NCBI GenBank assembly: GCA_024349765.1
Contig: AP026073.1
Span: 3,410,001-3,474,000 of the forward strand
Direction: 5' to 3'
Length of the DNA: 64,000 nt
Origin: Streptomyces nigrescens
GTDB lineage: Bacteria > Actinomycetota > Actinomycetes > Streptomycetales > Streptomycetaceae
Each line of letters starts with the position of its first letter. The first letter of the stretch is position 1. The notes under the pieces are model-generated. The model saw only the letters and a program-made list of their open reading frames with translations. It was not told where the DNA came from and searched no databases. The position numbers and the translations under genes were made by a program. Shown piece by piece: positions 16,423 through 25,357 of the stretch.

Positions 16423-16700
16423 AGCAACGTGCCCGGCGCGCCACACTGCTGCTGACCGCGGCACTCGCGGTGCCCCTCCTGGCGGTCACCGGTTGTTCGC
16501 AGGACTCCGGCCGGCAGGCACCCTCGGGAGGCTCCGCGGAAAGCGGTGCGTCCTCGGCGTCGCCCACACCGTCCGCCGCCCCGACCTCAGACACGTCCTC
16601 CGGTTCGTCCACCGAGGAACAGGAGATGGCGAAGAAGGTCCAGGAGGCCGAGAAGGCAGCGGACGCGGCCGACGCCGACGCGGCCGAGGACTCGCGGTGA
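16419..16700 (+). CDS. Small lipoprotein (hypothetical)
   Basis: 93 aa with a clear lipoprotein signal: MKQRARR n-region, hydrophobic core and lipobox AVTGC. The mature part is a Ser/Gly/Pro-rich linker followed by a short charged helix (EEQEMAKKVQEAEKAADAADADAAEDSR). ATGA overlap with the preceding exported protein indicates co-translation. Function unknown. Confidence 0.7.
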   Translation: MKQRARRATLLLTAALAVPLLAVTGCSQDSGRQAPSGGSAESGASSASPTPSAAPTSDTSSGSSTEEQEMAKKVQEAEKAADAADADAAEDSR

Positions 16701-16807
16701 GGAAGTGAGGGGCCGGTAGGGAAAGGGGCGGGGCGCGGCCGCTGGAAGGCAGCTGGAAGGCTTCCCCCCGGAACAAAGCATTCCACCGGGCCATTACAGG
16801 CGCACAC

Positions 16808-16844
16808 GACGGATCCACGCAGCCCGAAGCCGCGTGGATCCGTC
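16808..16844. terminator. Strong bidirectional hairpin terminator
   Basis: A perfect 13-bp inverted repeat, arms 16808-16820 and 16832-16844 with an 11-base loop, lies between the convergent lipoprotein genes ending at 16700 and 16861. No T-tract follows on either strand, which is common for high-GC actinobacterial terminators. Confidence 0.8.
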
Positions 16845-16860
16845 AGCCGATCCGGTCGCG

Positions 16861-17361
16861 TCAGTCCAGATCTTCCGAGTAGTCGGTGGTGGCGCAGCCG
16901 TCCACTTCACCGTCGTCGGCGGTCTTGCCCTCGGGTGCGTGGAAGCCCGGCTTGCAGTTGAGGAACAGCAGCCCGGCATCGAGCAGCTTCCGTCGTTGGT
17001 CGTCACTGCCCGGGTCGACGGCGAAGTCGTCCCCGATCATCAGGTCGTCCTGCTCGCTCTTGTCCGCCTTGACGGCGGTCTGGAACGCCGCCATGTCCTC
17101 GATGGTGAGGAAGTCGGCATCACCGCCGCCGACCGCCGGGTCGTCGCACTCGCCGCCGCCGTTGATGCCCTTCATGCCCATGGCCTCGACCCGCGCCACC
17201 TCCGGCGGCGTGGCGATGTCGACCTTCTCGCAGTGGAGTGCCGTTCTGAGGAGTTCCGCGGTCTCCTGGGGTGACCCGCCGGAGGGCAGGCTGCTGCAAG
17301 CGGAAACCGATGCCAGGGCAACTACGGTGCCGGCCGCGGCGAGTATTCGATGGAAACGCAT
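16861..17361 (-). CDS. Lipoprotein, hypothetical
   Basis: 166 aa from ATG 17361 with AAAGGGA just upstream. The signal peptide MRFHRILAAAGTVVALASVSAC ends in lipobox VSAC, followed by a mature acidic domain with several cysteines (ALHCEKVD, GGGECDDP, FLNCKPGF, DGCATTDY) that may pair in the oxidising exterior. It is an envelope-anchored protein of unknown function and is monocistronic by position. Confidence 0.75.
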   Translation of the reverse strand: MRFHRILAAAGTVVALASVSACSSLPSGGSPQETAELLRTALHCEKVDIATPPEVARVEAMGMKGINGGGECDDPAVGGGDADFLTIEDMAAFQTAVKADKSEQDDLMIGDDFAVDPGSDDQRRKLLDAGLLFLNCKPGFHAPEGKTADDGEVDGCATTDYSEDLD

Positions 17362-17519
17362 GAGTCCCTTTGCAGTGGTGGCTTCGAGACGAGCACCGAA
17401 CGGCTGTGACGGTGCATCGGCTGCCGAAAGGCAAAGAAAGCCATGCACTCCCCCGTTCCCCCGCTCTGATCATTTGACCGGAACATGGTAAACGCAGACG
17501 GTGCCGGCTGCGTCGCCGC

Positions 17520-18095
17520 TCAGGGGCGTGGGACGCTCAGCACGACCGCCGTTCCGGCGACGGTCCGGTCTTCGTGCATGGTGATCACTTGGCCGGGCTG
17601 CAGGTGCTGCCACTGGGGCGGGGTGAGGGGGGCCAGGCGCACCGTGGCCCGTCCGCCGGGCTCCAGGTGAGGCGCGAACTCCACCCATGGGCCGGCGATG
17701 TTGAGTGCCGGCTCGCCGGCGGGGGTTCGATTCCCGATGTTCCACATCGGCCGAAGGACCCCGGCTCCCGAGAAGGGTGTCTGCCGGCGTCCCACGTCGG
17801 CCGGTACGAGGGTGAGGTCCGCCCGGATGATGCCGTGCTGCGTTTCGTAGCAGCGCCAGCGACACCAGGCCGCGCTGCGCTCCAGTCGCATCTGCTCGGC
17901 GGCGGTGGCGAGGGTCTCCCAGAAGTCGAGCGGAAGCGGATGGACGTCGCCGAGTTCCTCCAGCAGGTCGAGAGCCACGTCCCACTCATCGTGGGTGAGG
18001 TACCCCCAGACATCGTGCACCGTGATGTCGTTCTCGGTGGCGGTCTGTTCGGGGACCAGCAGGCAGGCGGCTTCCAGCAGTTCGGGGACGTCCAT
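17520..18095 (-). CDS. Hypothetical protein with C-terminal beta-barrel-like segment
   Basis: 191 aa. The N-terminal half is helical and acidic (ELLEAACLLVP, LTHDEWDVALDLLEELGD). The C-terminal 60 residues (WVEFAPHLEPGG, ATVRLAPLTPPQW, PGQVITMHEDRTVAGTAVVLSV) recall the beta-barrel ends of translation-factor-like domains in several Streptomyces hypotheticals. No signal peptide. I cannot assign a function; the neighbours are unrelated exported proteins. Confidence 0.65.
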   Translation of the reverse strand: MDVPELLEAACLLVPEQTATENDITVHDVWGYLTHDEWDVALDLLEELGDVHPLPLDFWETLATAAEQMRLERSAAWCRWRCYETQHGIIRADLTLVPADVGRRQTPFSGAGVLRPMWNIGNRTPAGEPALNIAGPWVEFAPHLEPGGRATVRLAPLTPPQWQHLQPGQVITMHEDRTVAGTAVVLSVPRP

Positions 18096-18230
18096 GGCCC
18101 GATTCTCGCCGATGGTCTCCGCGCGTGCGGCTCGGCGATGGGGCTGGTGTGGGAACGCGCTCTCCCGGCCGGGATCAGGCCATGGTCCCGGCCGGGAGCT
18201 TCGCGAGGGTCGGGCCCGGCGCGTGCCGCG

Positions 18231-19811
18231 CTACTTCGCGCCCGGTCCGGCGGGGACGGGGAGCGGGCCGGCCGCACACGTGGTGTCGTGCTTCGGTGCC
18301 GCGCCGGTCAGCAGGTATGTGCTGACGATGCCGTCCACGCACGCGTTGCCGTTGCGGTACTGCCCGTGGTCGCCTCCGCCGGTGACGGTGACCAGGCGGG
18401 AGCCGCGCAGGGCCCGGTGGTCCCGGAGTGCGGCCTCGTAGTACGTGGCCGGGTCGTGCACCGAGTTGAGCATCAGGGTCGTCGGCAGTCCGGACCCGGT
18501 GACCTTCACCTTCGGCGCGGTGGTCGCGGGCCAGTACGCGCACACCGAGGAGAAGGCCAACTCGCGGGCCCCGACGAGCGGTTGGGCCGCCGCGTCCTTC
18601 GCGCTCTGCCGGACCCAGTGCCCGACATCGCGGTTCCAGGCGGTGTCGTTGCAGGTGACCGAGAAGAACTCGGCCAGGAAGGCCGGACTGAGATACGAGC
18701 CGAAGACCTTTTCCACGAGCTGCCGCTCCGGAGCCCCCGCCCCGTCCCCGTGGTCGAGCGCGACGAGCGCCGACGCCAGCGCGGGGAAGCCCTCCTTCGC
18801 GTTGTACACGGCTTGGATCGTGCCGTTGTCCAGTTGGTTCGGGCCGATGACGACCGAGCCGACGGTCACCGGGTGCTCCGCCAGCGCCCGCCGGCGCGCC
18901 TCCCACCTGGCCTTGGTCTGCGCGACCGTCCGCCCGTAGTGGTAGACGGCGTCGTATTTCGCCAGCCAGGGCAGGAAGTCCTGCTCGAAACGGCGCTGGA
19001 AACTCTTCGGCTGTCCCGTCTCGAAATCCTCCCAGGAACCCGACCAGCCGACGTTGCTGTCCAGTACGGTCCGCTCGACGCGCCGCGGGTACAGCGTCGC
19101 GTAGTACGCGCCGAGCATCGTGGCGTAGGAGGGCCCGTAGTAGGAGATCTTCTTCGCCCCGAGCAGTGAGCGGAACAGGTCCATGTCCCGGGCCGTCTGT
19201 TCGGTGGTCAGGTACGGCAGCAGTCCGCCGCTGCGTGCCTGGCAGTCCCGCGCCAGTTTGCGCGACCGCGCCAGCACGCCTTGGACGGCGGCGGGGGAGC
19301 GGTCCCGGAAGTCGTGCGCGAAGAACTCCTGGAACTCCTCGTCCGTCTGGCACACCGGGTGCGTGCTGCGGCCGACGCCGCGCTGGTCGAAACTGACCAC
19401 GTCGTACGCGGCGCCCACCGCGGGCTCGTCCTTGACGAAGCCCTCCGGCCGGTTCAGCCCCGAGGCACCCGGCCCGCCCGCCGCCATCATCAGCACCCCG
19501 CGCCGCTCGGCGGGGCTGCTCGCCCGGTGCCGGGAGACCGCCACGGTGAGGTCCACCCCGGCATCCGGCCGGTGCCAATCGCGCGGCACCGTCATCCTCG
19601 CGCACTCCAGCGACGAACCGCCCCCGCAGGGCTGCCAGTCCAGCCGCTGCTGCGCGTACCGGGCGGGCACCCGCAATCCCGCCCCGTTGGCCTGTGCCCC
19701 GCCCGCCGGCAGCAGCGTCGCGGCCACGACCACTGCGGCCACGCCCGCCAACGCGGACGCGCCCCACCACCGCGTACGCGGCACCCTCCCCGAAACCGAC
19801 AACCCCGCCAT
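18231..19811 (-). CDS. Secreted alpha/beta-hydrolase, SlpD/Tap (S33) type
   Basis: About 526 aa from ATG 19811 with GGGAGGG upstream; an earlier ATG at 19838 has no good ribosome site. A long signal peptide is followed by the S33-like layout: AAGGPGASG oxyanion region, FDQRGVGRST, nucleophile elbow YYGPSYATMLG (Ser228), then late Asp in NSVHDPATYYEAA and His in GGGDHGQY. Family members are extracellular tripeptidyl aminopeptidases and related hydrolases. The elbow reads G-P-S-Y-A rather than G-x-S-x-G, a small substitution that may affect activity. It is separated from the upstream lipase gene by a 34-base perfect palindrome. Confidence 0.85.
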   Translation of the reverse strand: MAGLSVSGRVPRTRWWGASALAGVAAVVVAATLLPAGGAQANGAGLRVPARYAQQRLDWQPCGGGSSLECARMTVPRDWHRPDAGVDLTVAVSRHRASSPAERRGVLMMAAGGPGASGLNRPEGFVKDEPAVGAAYDVVSFDQRGVGRSTHPVCQTDEEFQEFFAHDFRDRSPAAVQGVLARSRKLARDCQARSGGLLPYLTTEQTARDMDLFRSLLGAKKISYYGPSYATMLGAYYATLYPRRVERTVLDSNVGWSGSWEDFETGQPKSFQRRFEQDFLPWLAKYDAVYHYGRTVAQTKARWEARRRALAEHPVTVGSVVIGPNQLDNGTIQAVYNAKEGFPALASALVALDHGDGAGAPERQLVEKVFGSYLSPAFLAEFFSVTCNDTAWNRDVGHWVRQSAKDAAAQPLVGARELAFSSVCAYWPATTAPKVKVTGSGLPTTLMLNSVHDPATYYEAALRDHRALRGSRLVTVTGGGDHGQYRNGNACVDGIVSTYLLTGAAPKHDTTCAAGPLPVPAGPGAK

Positions 19812-19893
19812 CGAACCCTCCCGGACGTGTTCCTTCATCTGCCGGTACAGATCCTTCCGCCGGGCACGCGGTCGCTCGATCCCGCCAGTATCC

Positions 19894-19927
19894 GTCCTGG
19901 AGGTGGTACTGGTACCACCTCCAGGAC
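19894..19927. terminator. 34-base perfect palindrome (16-bp arms), terminator or operator
   Basis: Arms 19894-19909 and 19912-19927 are exact reverse complements around a 2-base centre. It begins 12 bases beyond the stop of the lipase gene (19939, minus strand) and about 83 bases upstream of the hydrolase start, so it may terminate the first transcript or act as an operator for the second. Confidence 0.65.
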
Positions 19928-19938
19928 CTGCGGGCGAC

Positions 19939-21780
19939 TCAGTCAGCGGTGAGGCCCCGGGCGGCCTCGACCAGGACCTTCCCGCCGCCCGGGCCGGTCA
20001 TCACCAGGCGGGGCAGCCAGGGCCCCTTGCGGTCGTAGGCATGGGTGAGGGCCGGCTCGCCGGTTTCCTGTTGGGTGCCGTCGCCGAAGTACCAGTGGTA
20101 GCGGTAGCCGGGGGCGGGCGGCGCTCCGTTCACCGTCACCGACATGCGCACCTCGCTGCCGACGGGGGCGTGCTCCGGGACGTTCAGCTGAGCCTGGGGG
20201 CCCTGCCGGGGGAGGTGGAACCACTCGCGCACATGTGGGTTGAGGAGGAAGGCATCGGCGTACTGGCGGGCGCCCTCGATGTCGGGGTGGCCGACGGCCG
20301 CGCTCAGGCACTGCACCGGAGTCGCGCTCAGCTCGGGGCAGGCCCGTGTGCGCAGGGGGAACGCCGGGTCGGTCACCGGAGTGTTCCAGACCTTGGAGTC
20401 CGGGGTGAGCAGGGCATTGTCCACGGTGAACAGCCCGTCGGCCGCCACGGCGTACGGGCCGTCGTGGGACGCCTTGTTGGCGGCGGCCGCTGCCTGGCGG
20501 TAGGCGGCGTTGGCGAGTTGCGTGTACTGCTCGTAGCGCTCGGCCACGTTGCCGAGGGCGGCCTTGCAGGAGGCCAGCCGCGCCCCGGCCACGCCGGGGA
20601 CCGAACAGGTCTTCACCGGGATCGGAGAGCTGCTGCGGCTCAGCGCGTAGTAGAAGTCGGCCACGATCACCTTCGGCCGGCCCGGCAGGGAGTGGGCCTT
20701 CTCGATCGCCGCCCGCATCCCGCGTCCGCCGTAGCCGACCTTCGCGCCGCTGAAGTAGGGCACGTTCTTGGCCGGGTTCTCCGCTGCCGCGCCGATGCCG
20801 GAGCACTCGCGCTTCACCGCTTTGGGCAGGTCTTCCGAGCCGGGAGTGATGCCGACGCCGATACCGAAGAAGGGATCGAGGTCGTTGATGCACCCGTTGA
20901 TCACGACCAGATCGAGTCCGTAGCCGCCCGACCGTGCCTGCGCGCCCGCTCTTTCCAACTGGCAGAACACATCCGGCGTTTGCTGGGTGACCTCGCCGAA
21001 CTCCATCTCCCCGTCGCCGTCCGGGTCCTGCTTCTCCGTCGTGCGCAGGCAGTCCGCGTCATGGTTGCCCGCGGGCAGATCGGGAGCGTCGAGCACCGCG
21101 CCGGAGATCGAGTAGTCCTTGAGCTGGAAGCCCCGGCCGGTCGCCCGGCCGAGCGACTGCCCGGTCAGATGGGAGAACTTCTGGTCGTGGTCCAGACCCT
21201 GGCCCCAGACCACCGAATCACCGACGGACGCCACCCGCACCGGGTGGCACCCGCGGCGTAGCGTGTCCCGCCAGACCTTCCCGTAGCGGCCGGGCGCCTG
21301 GCCGTCGGACGAGGGGGCGATACGGGCGTCGACCTGGAGGGCGGTCTCGGTCGAGGGCACCCGGTCGAAGGGGATGCTGAACTCCGCCGTGCCGACATGG
21401 GCGGTCATGTCGAGGCGGCCGCCGGCCAGTTGCTTCTCCCCGGCGCGTACCCGCCACTCCACGGTGGCCCCGGCCTTCGCCGCGGCGGGGTCATAGACCT
21501 CCACCCGGCCGCGCACAGGTCCCGTGCACACCGGATCGGGCGTCAGATCCACATCGAGGACGAGGGGGAACGCCGATCCGGGTAAGGCCAGGGGCTGCGC
21601 CGCAGCGGGGAGTCCGCTGACGAGTTGGCCCAACAGCACGGCGGCCGCGCCGACCGCCCCGACGCGCCTCGCTGCCGACGAGCGGCGGGCCACCGCCCCT
21701 GGCTCGATCGGCGCGGAGCCGGTGTCTGTGCCGGTGCCCGACCGCCTCCGTGTAACCCACCGCGACCACGCCGATCTCAC
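19939..21780 (-). CDS. Secreted SGNH-hydrolase (lipase-like) with C-terminal PKD-type domain
   Basis: About 613 aa from GTG 21780, preceded by AGGACAGGGG; the in-frame extension to 21912 is not needed. Arg-rich n-region and hydrophobic helix (VGAVGAAAVLLGQLVSG) then signal cleavage near AAAQP. Block I VASVGDSVVWGQG carries the SGNH nucleophile Ser; block III is INGCINDLD and the C-terminal block contains GHPDIEGARQYADAF with the Asp-His pair. The last 70 residues (YRYHWYFGDGTQQETGEP, LTHAYDRKG) look like a PKD repeat, often used for polymer binding. Probably an extracellular esterase or lipase. Confidence 0.82.
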   Translation of the reverse strand: MRSAWSRWVTRRRSGTGTDTGSAPIEPGAVARRSSAARRVGAVGAAAVLLGQLVSGLPAAAQPLALPGSAFPLVLDVDLTPDPVCTGPVRGRVEVYDPAAAKAGATVEWRVRAGEKQLAGGRLDMTAHVGTAEFSIPFDRVPSTETALQVDARIAPSSDGQAPGRYGKVWRDTLRRGCHPVRVASVGDSVVWGQGLDHDQKFSHLTGQSLGRATGRGFQLKDYSISGAVLDAPDLPAGNHDADCLRTTEKQDPDGDGEMEFGEVTQQTPDVFCQLERAGAQARSGGYGLDLVVINGCINDLDPFFGIGVGITPGSEDLPKAVKRECSGIGAAAENPAKNVPYFSGAKVGYGGRGMRAAIEKAHSLPGRPKVIVADFYYALSRSSSPIPVKTCSVPGVAGARLASCKAALGNVAERYEQYTQLANAAYRQAAAAANKASHDGPYAVAADGLFTVDNALLTPDSKVWNTPVTDPAFPLRTRACPELSATPVQCLSAAVGHPDIEGARQYADAFLLNPHVREWFHLPRQGPQAQLNVPEHAPVGSEVRMSVTVNGAPPAPGYRYHWYFGDGTQQETGEPALTHAYDRKGPWLPRLVMTGPGGGKVLVEAARGLTAD

Positions 21781-21922
21781 ACCAACACCCCTGTCCTTGC
21801 CGTCATTTGGGTTCGTGCGGAGCCAACCGAATTCCGCATCGGTAGGGATCATGGCAGTTGGGAGATGGGGTTGGACCGCGCGCAGCGTCCCATACGCAGT
21901 GAAACTGATCACTTACCTGCAG

Positions 21923-23224
21923 TTACGCGAGGTCGGCAAGGTCGGCAGTGAGCGTGGTGCATGGCACGCTGATCACCGCGTCGTACGCGTCCAGGGCCGG
22001 CACGGGCAGAAAGCCGTCGTCCATGCGGATGCGTGCCGGTTCGGGGAGGCCGTGCTGCCGGGCGTGCGCGCGCAGCGCGCGGGTGTCCACCAGAGCCGGC
22101 GCTTCCGGCACGCCTGCGAACAGCGCCTCCACGCTGTCGGGTGTCGCTCGGGGCGCGTTGGTTGCGGACTGGCGCATCCCGGCGGGGTGCGCCGGGTCGG
22201 GTACGTTCGCCACGGTGCGGCCGCCGCCGTTGGTGAGCGCCATGGACACGTAGTCCGTCCCGAGTGTCTGGGCGAGGGCATGGCCCATGGGTGTGCGGGC
22301 GAGCGGGCTGCCTGGGGGGTTGGCGGTGCGCTGGATGTGGGCGTTGTGCGCGGCGATCACGATGCGGGTGCCGGGTGCGGACCGGTCGAGGAGTCCCAGC
22401 AGGCTGTCGGCCAGGTAGCGGTCGCGGGCGGCGAGGTCGGCGGCGTCCGGTGTGCCACCGAGCAGTTCGGACATCGCGCGCTGCATCTGGTCGGTGCGCC
22501 AGGCCGCCCAGACATCCGTGAGGGCCTCCTCGTATGCCTGGCGGCCGCTCTGCTCGACGTAGATCTCGCGCATGACGGTGACCCGGTTGAGGAGTCGGCC
22601 GAGCGTGCCGGAGAGCCGGTCCTGGACCGTGGGGGCGAGGCTGAGGCGGGCGTGGGCAGGGACCAGGCCGGAGCCGCCTGCCAGCGGCTCCGCCAGGTCC
22701 AGGGCGGTGCGGGCATAGCGCACCGCGCCGGGGTCCACCTCGGCCAGATACCTGGCGACCGGCTCCAGTGCGGGAGCCAGTGAGCCGCCGGCCGCAGGGA
22801 CGTCGAGCCCGGCGAACCGCACCGGATGCGGGGCGCCGGCGTTGTGGGCGCGCAGCCATCGGAGGGTGTCGCGGCCCTCGGCGGACTGCCCGGGATACCC
22901 ATCGGCCCGGGGCGTCAGCAGTGCGTCGAGGTCGCCTTCGCCGCCCCGAATCCAGGCATCGACGGCACGGCCGGAGGCGGCACCGAACTCCGCGGCGTAC
23001 ACGGTGAATCCGCATTCCGCGACGAGAAAACGCACCATCCGGTCGCGCAGCAGCCCGAACTCCCGTATCTGGTGGGAGTTTTCGCCCAGGGCGACCACGC
23101 GCGCGTCGCCGACGAGGCGGCGCAGCGGCTCCAGGTCGCCGAGCGGGGCATTCGGCTCCGTCGCGAGGCGGACGGCGTTGCGGACGGTCCACTCGGGGAG
23201 GGTGAGCGATTGCGCCGGGTTCAT
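21923..23224 (-). CDS. Erythromycin esterase-family protein
   Basis: 433 aa from ATG 23224. It has the family hallmarks ALGENSHQIREFGLLRDRMVRFLVAECGF (His/Glu active-site region) and AHNAHIQRTANP (second conserved His). Members hydrolyse macrolide lactones in some pathogens, but most actinobacterial relatives have unknown substrates. No signal peptide is seen, so it is probably cytoplasmic. It lies behind the GH35 gene (46 bases) in the same direction and could be co-transcribed. Resistance function should not be assumed. Confidence 0.82.
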   Translation of the reverse strand: MNPAQSLTLPEWTVRNAVRLATEPNAPLGDLEPLRRLVGDARVVALGENSHQIREFGLLRDRMVRFLVAECGFTVYAAEFGAASGRAVDAWIRGGEGDLDALLTPRADGYPGQSAEGRDTLRWLRAHNAGAPHPVRFAGLDVPAAGGSLAPALEPVARYLAEVDPGAVRYARTALDLAEPLAGGSGLVPAHARLSLAPTVQDRLSGTLGRLLNRVTVMREIYVEQSGRQAYEEALTDVWAAWRTDQMQRAMSELLGGTPDAADLAARDRYLADSLLGLLDRSAPGTRIVIAAHNAHIQRTANPPGSPLARTPMGHALAQTLGTDYVSMALTNGGGRTVANVPDPAHPAGMRQSATNAPRATPDSVEALFAGVPEAPALVDTRALRAHARQHGLPEPARIRMDDGFLPVPALDAYDAVISVPCTTLTADLADLA

Positions 23225-23270
23225 ATGCGCGACCCTAACAATCGCCCACCGCTGCACGGCCGGCGGTTCC

Positions 23271-25133
23271 TCATGCCTCCTCACCGATGTCGGGCTCGGA
23301 CCGTACGTCGATCCGGTCGCCCCGCCGTTCCATTTCCAGCACCACGAGCTCGTTGCGGCCCTTCCGCCACAGATGGCTGGGCGCGTACAGGGTGACCTGT
23401 GGCCCGAGGGACCAGTAGCGGCCGAGCGCGAACCCGTTGAGCCAGACCATGCCCTTGTCCCATCCCGGGAAGGCGAGGAAGCCGTCCGCGGGGGTGTCGA
23501 CATGGACCTGGGCCCGGTGGAAGGCGGGGCCGGTCGGGGTGTCGTGGTTGCGGAATGTCAGAGCCGAGAGGTTGTCCAGGGGGAGGCGGCGGATTTCCCA
23601 GTCGTGCAGTTCCTCGTCGCCGAGGAGTACCTGGCCGCTGATTCCCTTGGGATCGTTGAGGCCCTGGCCGAAGTTGACCCGCCCGGTGGGGTCCACCAGG
23701 AGGTCGAGGGTGCTGGACGCGTCGGCCACGGTGAAGTCGACGGTGTGGAGCGGCTGGTTGCGGTCGAAGGTGCCGATCCGCTTGCCGTCGCCGAACACCA
23801 GCGCACGGTCGCCCAGCCCCGTGATCCGCAGGCCCTTGGTCCCCTGCGGCCCGCGCACCCGTGTGCGGTAGTGGATGAGTCCGTGCGGCTGCCCGAGCGC
23901 CTCCATATGGACGGGAGCGGTACGCCGGACCGGGGCGCTGCTCAGCGCGTCGAGGGCGTCCATCAGCGGCACCGACTCGCGGACGGCGACCCGCTGGGCC
24001 GGCATCCGGCGCGGCGTGGCCGGCAGGGGAGTGTGGGGCACGGTGGTGTATTTGGCGAGTACGTCGCGCACCGCGTGGAACTTCTCCGTGAGTTCGCCGG
24101 ATTCGCTGATCGGTGCGTCGTAGTCGTAGCTGGTGACGGTGGGTTCATAGGCGGTGCCGCTCTGATTGGCACCCGCGTACCAGCCGAAGTTCGTTCCGCC
24201 CACCGCCATGTAGAAATTGATCGATGCTCCCGCTGCGAGCATCTTCTCCACATTGGCGGCCGTCTGCGCGGGGTCGGAGGTGTGGTGCCGCTCGCCCCAG
24301 TGGTCGAACCAGCCGTCCCAGAACTCCGTGCAGAACAGTGGCTTGTCCGGCTGGAACTTGCGCAGTTCCGCGAACGGGCCGGTGGGATCACCGTCGAAAT
24401 TCACGGTGGAGAGGAGATCCGGAAGGCTGCCTGCCTTCAGCGCCTCCTGGGTCGCCCCGTTGGAGCAGAACAGCAGGCTGTCGATGCCCTGCGCCCGCAT
24501 GGTGTCCCGCAGGTGTTCCAGGTATGCGTGGTCGTCGCCGTAACTGCCGTACTCGTTCTCGACCTGCATGGCGATGATGGGCCCGCCGCGGGTGGCCTGC
24601 AGGTCGACGAACCGGGGAAGCAGTTCCGCGAACCAGGCGTCGACCGCTCGCTCGTAGGCGGGGTCGGAGCGGCGCAGCGGCGCGTCCTTCTTCTTGAGGA
24701 GCCAGGCGGGCAGGCCGCCGAAGTCCCATTCCGCGCAGATGTACGGCCCCGGTCGCACGATCACCTTCAGTCCCACCGCGTCCGCGGTGCGCACGAAGGC
24801 GGCGACGTCGCGCCATCCGGTGAAGTCGGCCTTCCTCTCGTACGGTTGGTGGAAGTTCCAGGCGACATAGGTCTCGACCGTGTTCAGGCCCATGGCCCGC
24901 ACCCGGAGCAACCGGTCGCGCCAGTCCTTGGGGTGCGTCCTGAAGTAGTGGAAGGCACCCGAGAGGATCCGGAACGGCTTGCCGTCCAGCAGGAATTCCT
25001 TCCCGCGGAGGGTCAGTCCCCGCGGGCTTGCGGCCTGTGCCAGGGGCGTACGGCAACCGCCCAGGGCGATACCCACGGACGCGGCCCCCACCATGGCCGA
25101 GCTCAGGAATCTCCGTCGGCTGAACTGCGTCAT
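23271..25133 (-). CDS. Secreted glycoside hydrolase family 35 beta-galactosidase
   Basis: 620 aa. A Tat-type signal (SRRRFLSSAMVG) is followed by LGGC, so it may be a Tat-exported lipoprotein. The GH35 barrel shows GAFHYFRTHPKDW, RPGPYICAEWDFGGLPAWLL, acid/base Glu194 in VENEYGSYG and nucleophile Glu270 in CTEFWDGWFDHWG. C-terminal jelly-roll segments (WDKGMVWLNGFALGRYWSLGPQ) complete the family architecture. It would release terminal beta-galactose outside the cell. The upstream region contains an inverted repeat at 25194-25230 in an AT-rich pocket. Confidence 0.93.
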   Translation of the reverse strand: MTQFSRRRFLSSAMVGAASVGIALGGCRTPLAQAASPRGLTLRGKEFLLDGKPFRILSGAFHYFRTHPKDWRDRLLRVRAMGLNTVETYVAWNFHQPYERKADFTGWRDVAAFVRTADAVGLKVIVRPGPYICAEWDFGGLPAWLLKKKDAPLRRSDPAYERAVDAWFAELLPRFVDLQATRGGPIIAMQVENEYGSYGDDHAYLEHLRDTMRAQGIDSLLFCSNGATQEALKAGSLPDLLSTVNFDGDPTGPFAELRKFQPDKPLFCTEFWDGWFDHWGERHHTSDPAQTAANVEKMLAAGASINFYMAVGGTNFGWYAGANQSGTAYEPTVTSYDYDAPISESGELTEKFHAVRDVLAKYTTVPHTPLPATPRRMPAQRVAVRESVPLMDALDALSSAPVRRTAPVHMEALGQPHGLIHYRTRVRGPQGTKGLRITGLGDRALVFGDGKRIGTFDRNQPLHTVDFTVADASSTLDLLVDPTGRVNFGQGLNDPKGISGQVLLGDEELHDWEIRRLPLDNLSALTFRNHDTPTGPAFHRAQVHVDTPADGFLAFPGWDKGMVWLNGFALGRYWSLGPQVTLYAPSHLWRKGRNELVVLEMERRGDRIDVRSEPDIGEEA

Positions 25134-25193
25134 CTCTGCTCTCCTCGACTCGACCGGTCGTCGCCCAAGACTCGAACATGTTCAGGAGTGCGC

Positions 25194-25230
25194 GTTTCTG
25201 TGTGTTGAGAGTGTTGTATAGAACAGAAAC
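25194..25230. promoter_or_regulatory. Inverted repeat in the GH35 promoter region
   Basis: GTTTCTGT at 25194-25201 is mirrored by ACAGAAAC at 25223-25230 over a 21-base spacer rich in A and T, which contains TATACA on the minus strand as a possible -10. It lies 61 to 97 bases upstream of the GH35 start. Confidence 0.45.
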
Positions 25231-25357
25231 AAGCACAAGGGTTCGTGGCCGCGCGCGGTGAACCGGCAGGAGGGCGCGCCTGAACTCCCGGTCGGATGGA
25301 CGAGGTTGGGGCCGCCGGTGAGCTGGTGCGACGGCGGCCCGGAGGGGGCGCTCCGGA

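Noticed and set aside
21923-23224. Macrolide resistance gene
   Set aside because: The family name is erythromycin esterase, but most actinobacterial homologues are of unknown role and no macrolide genes are near.
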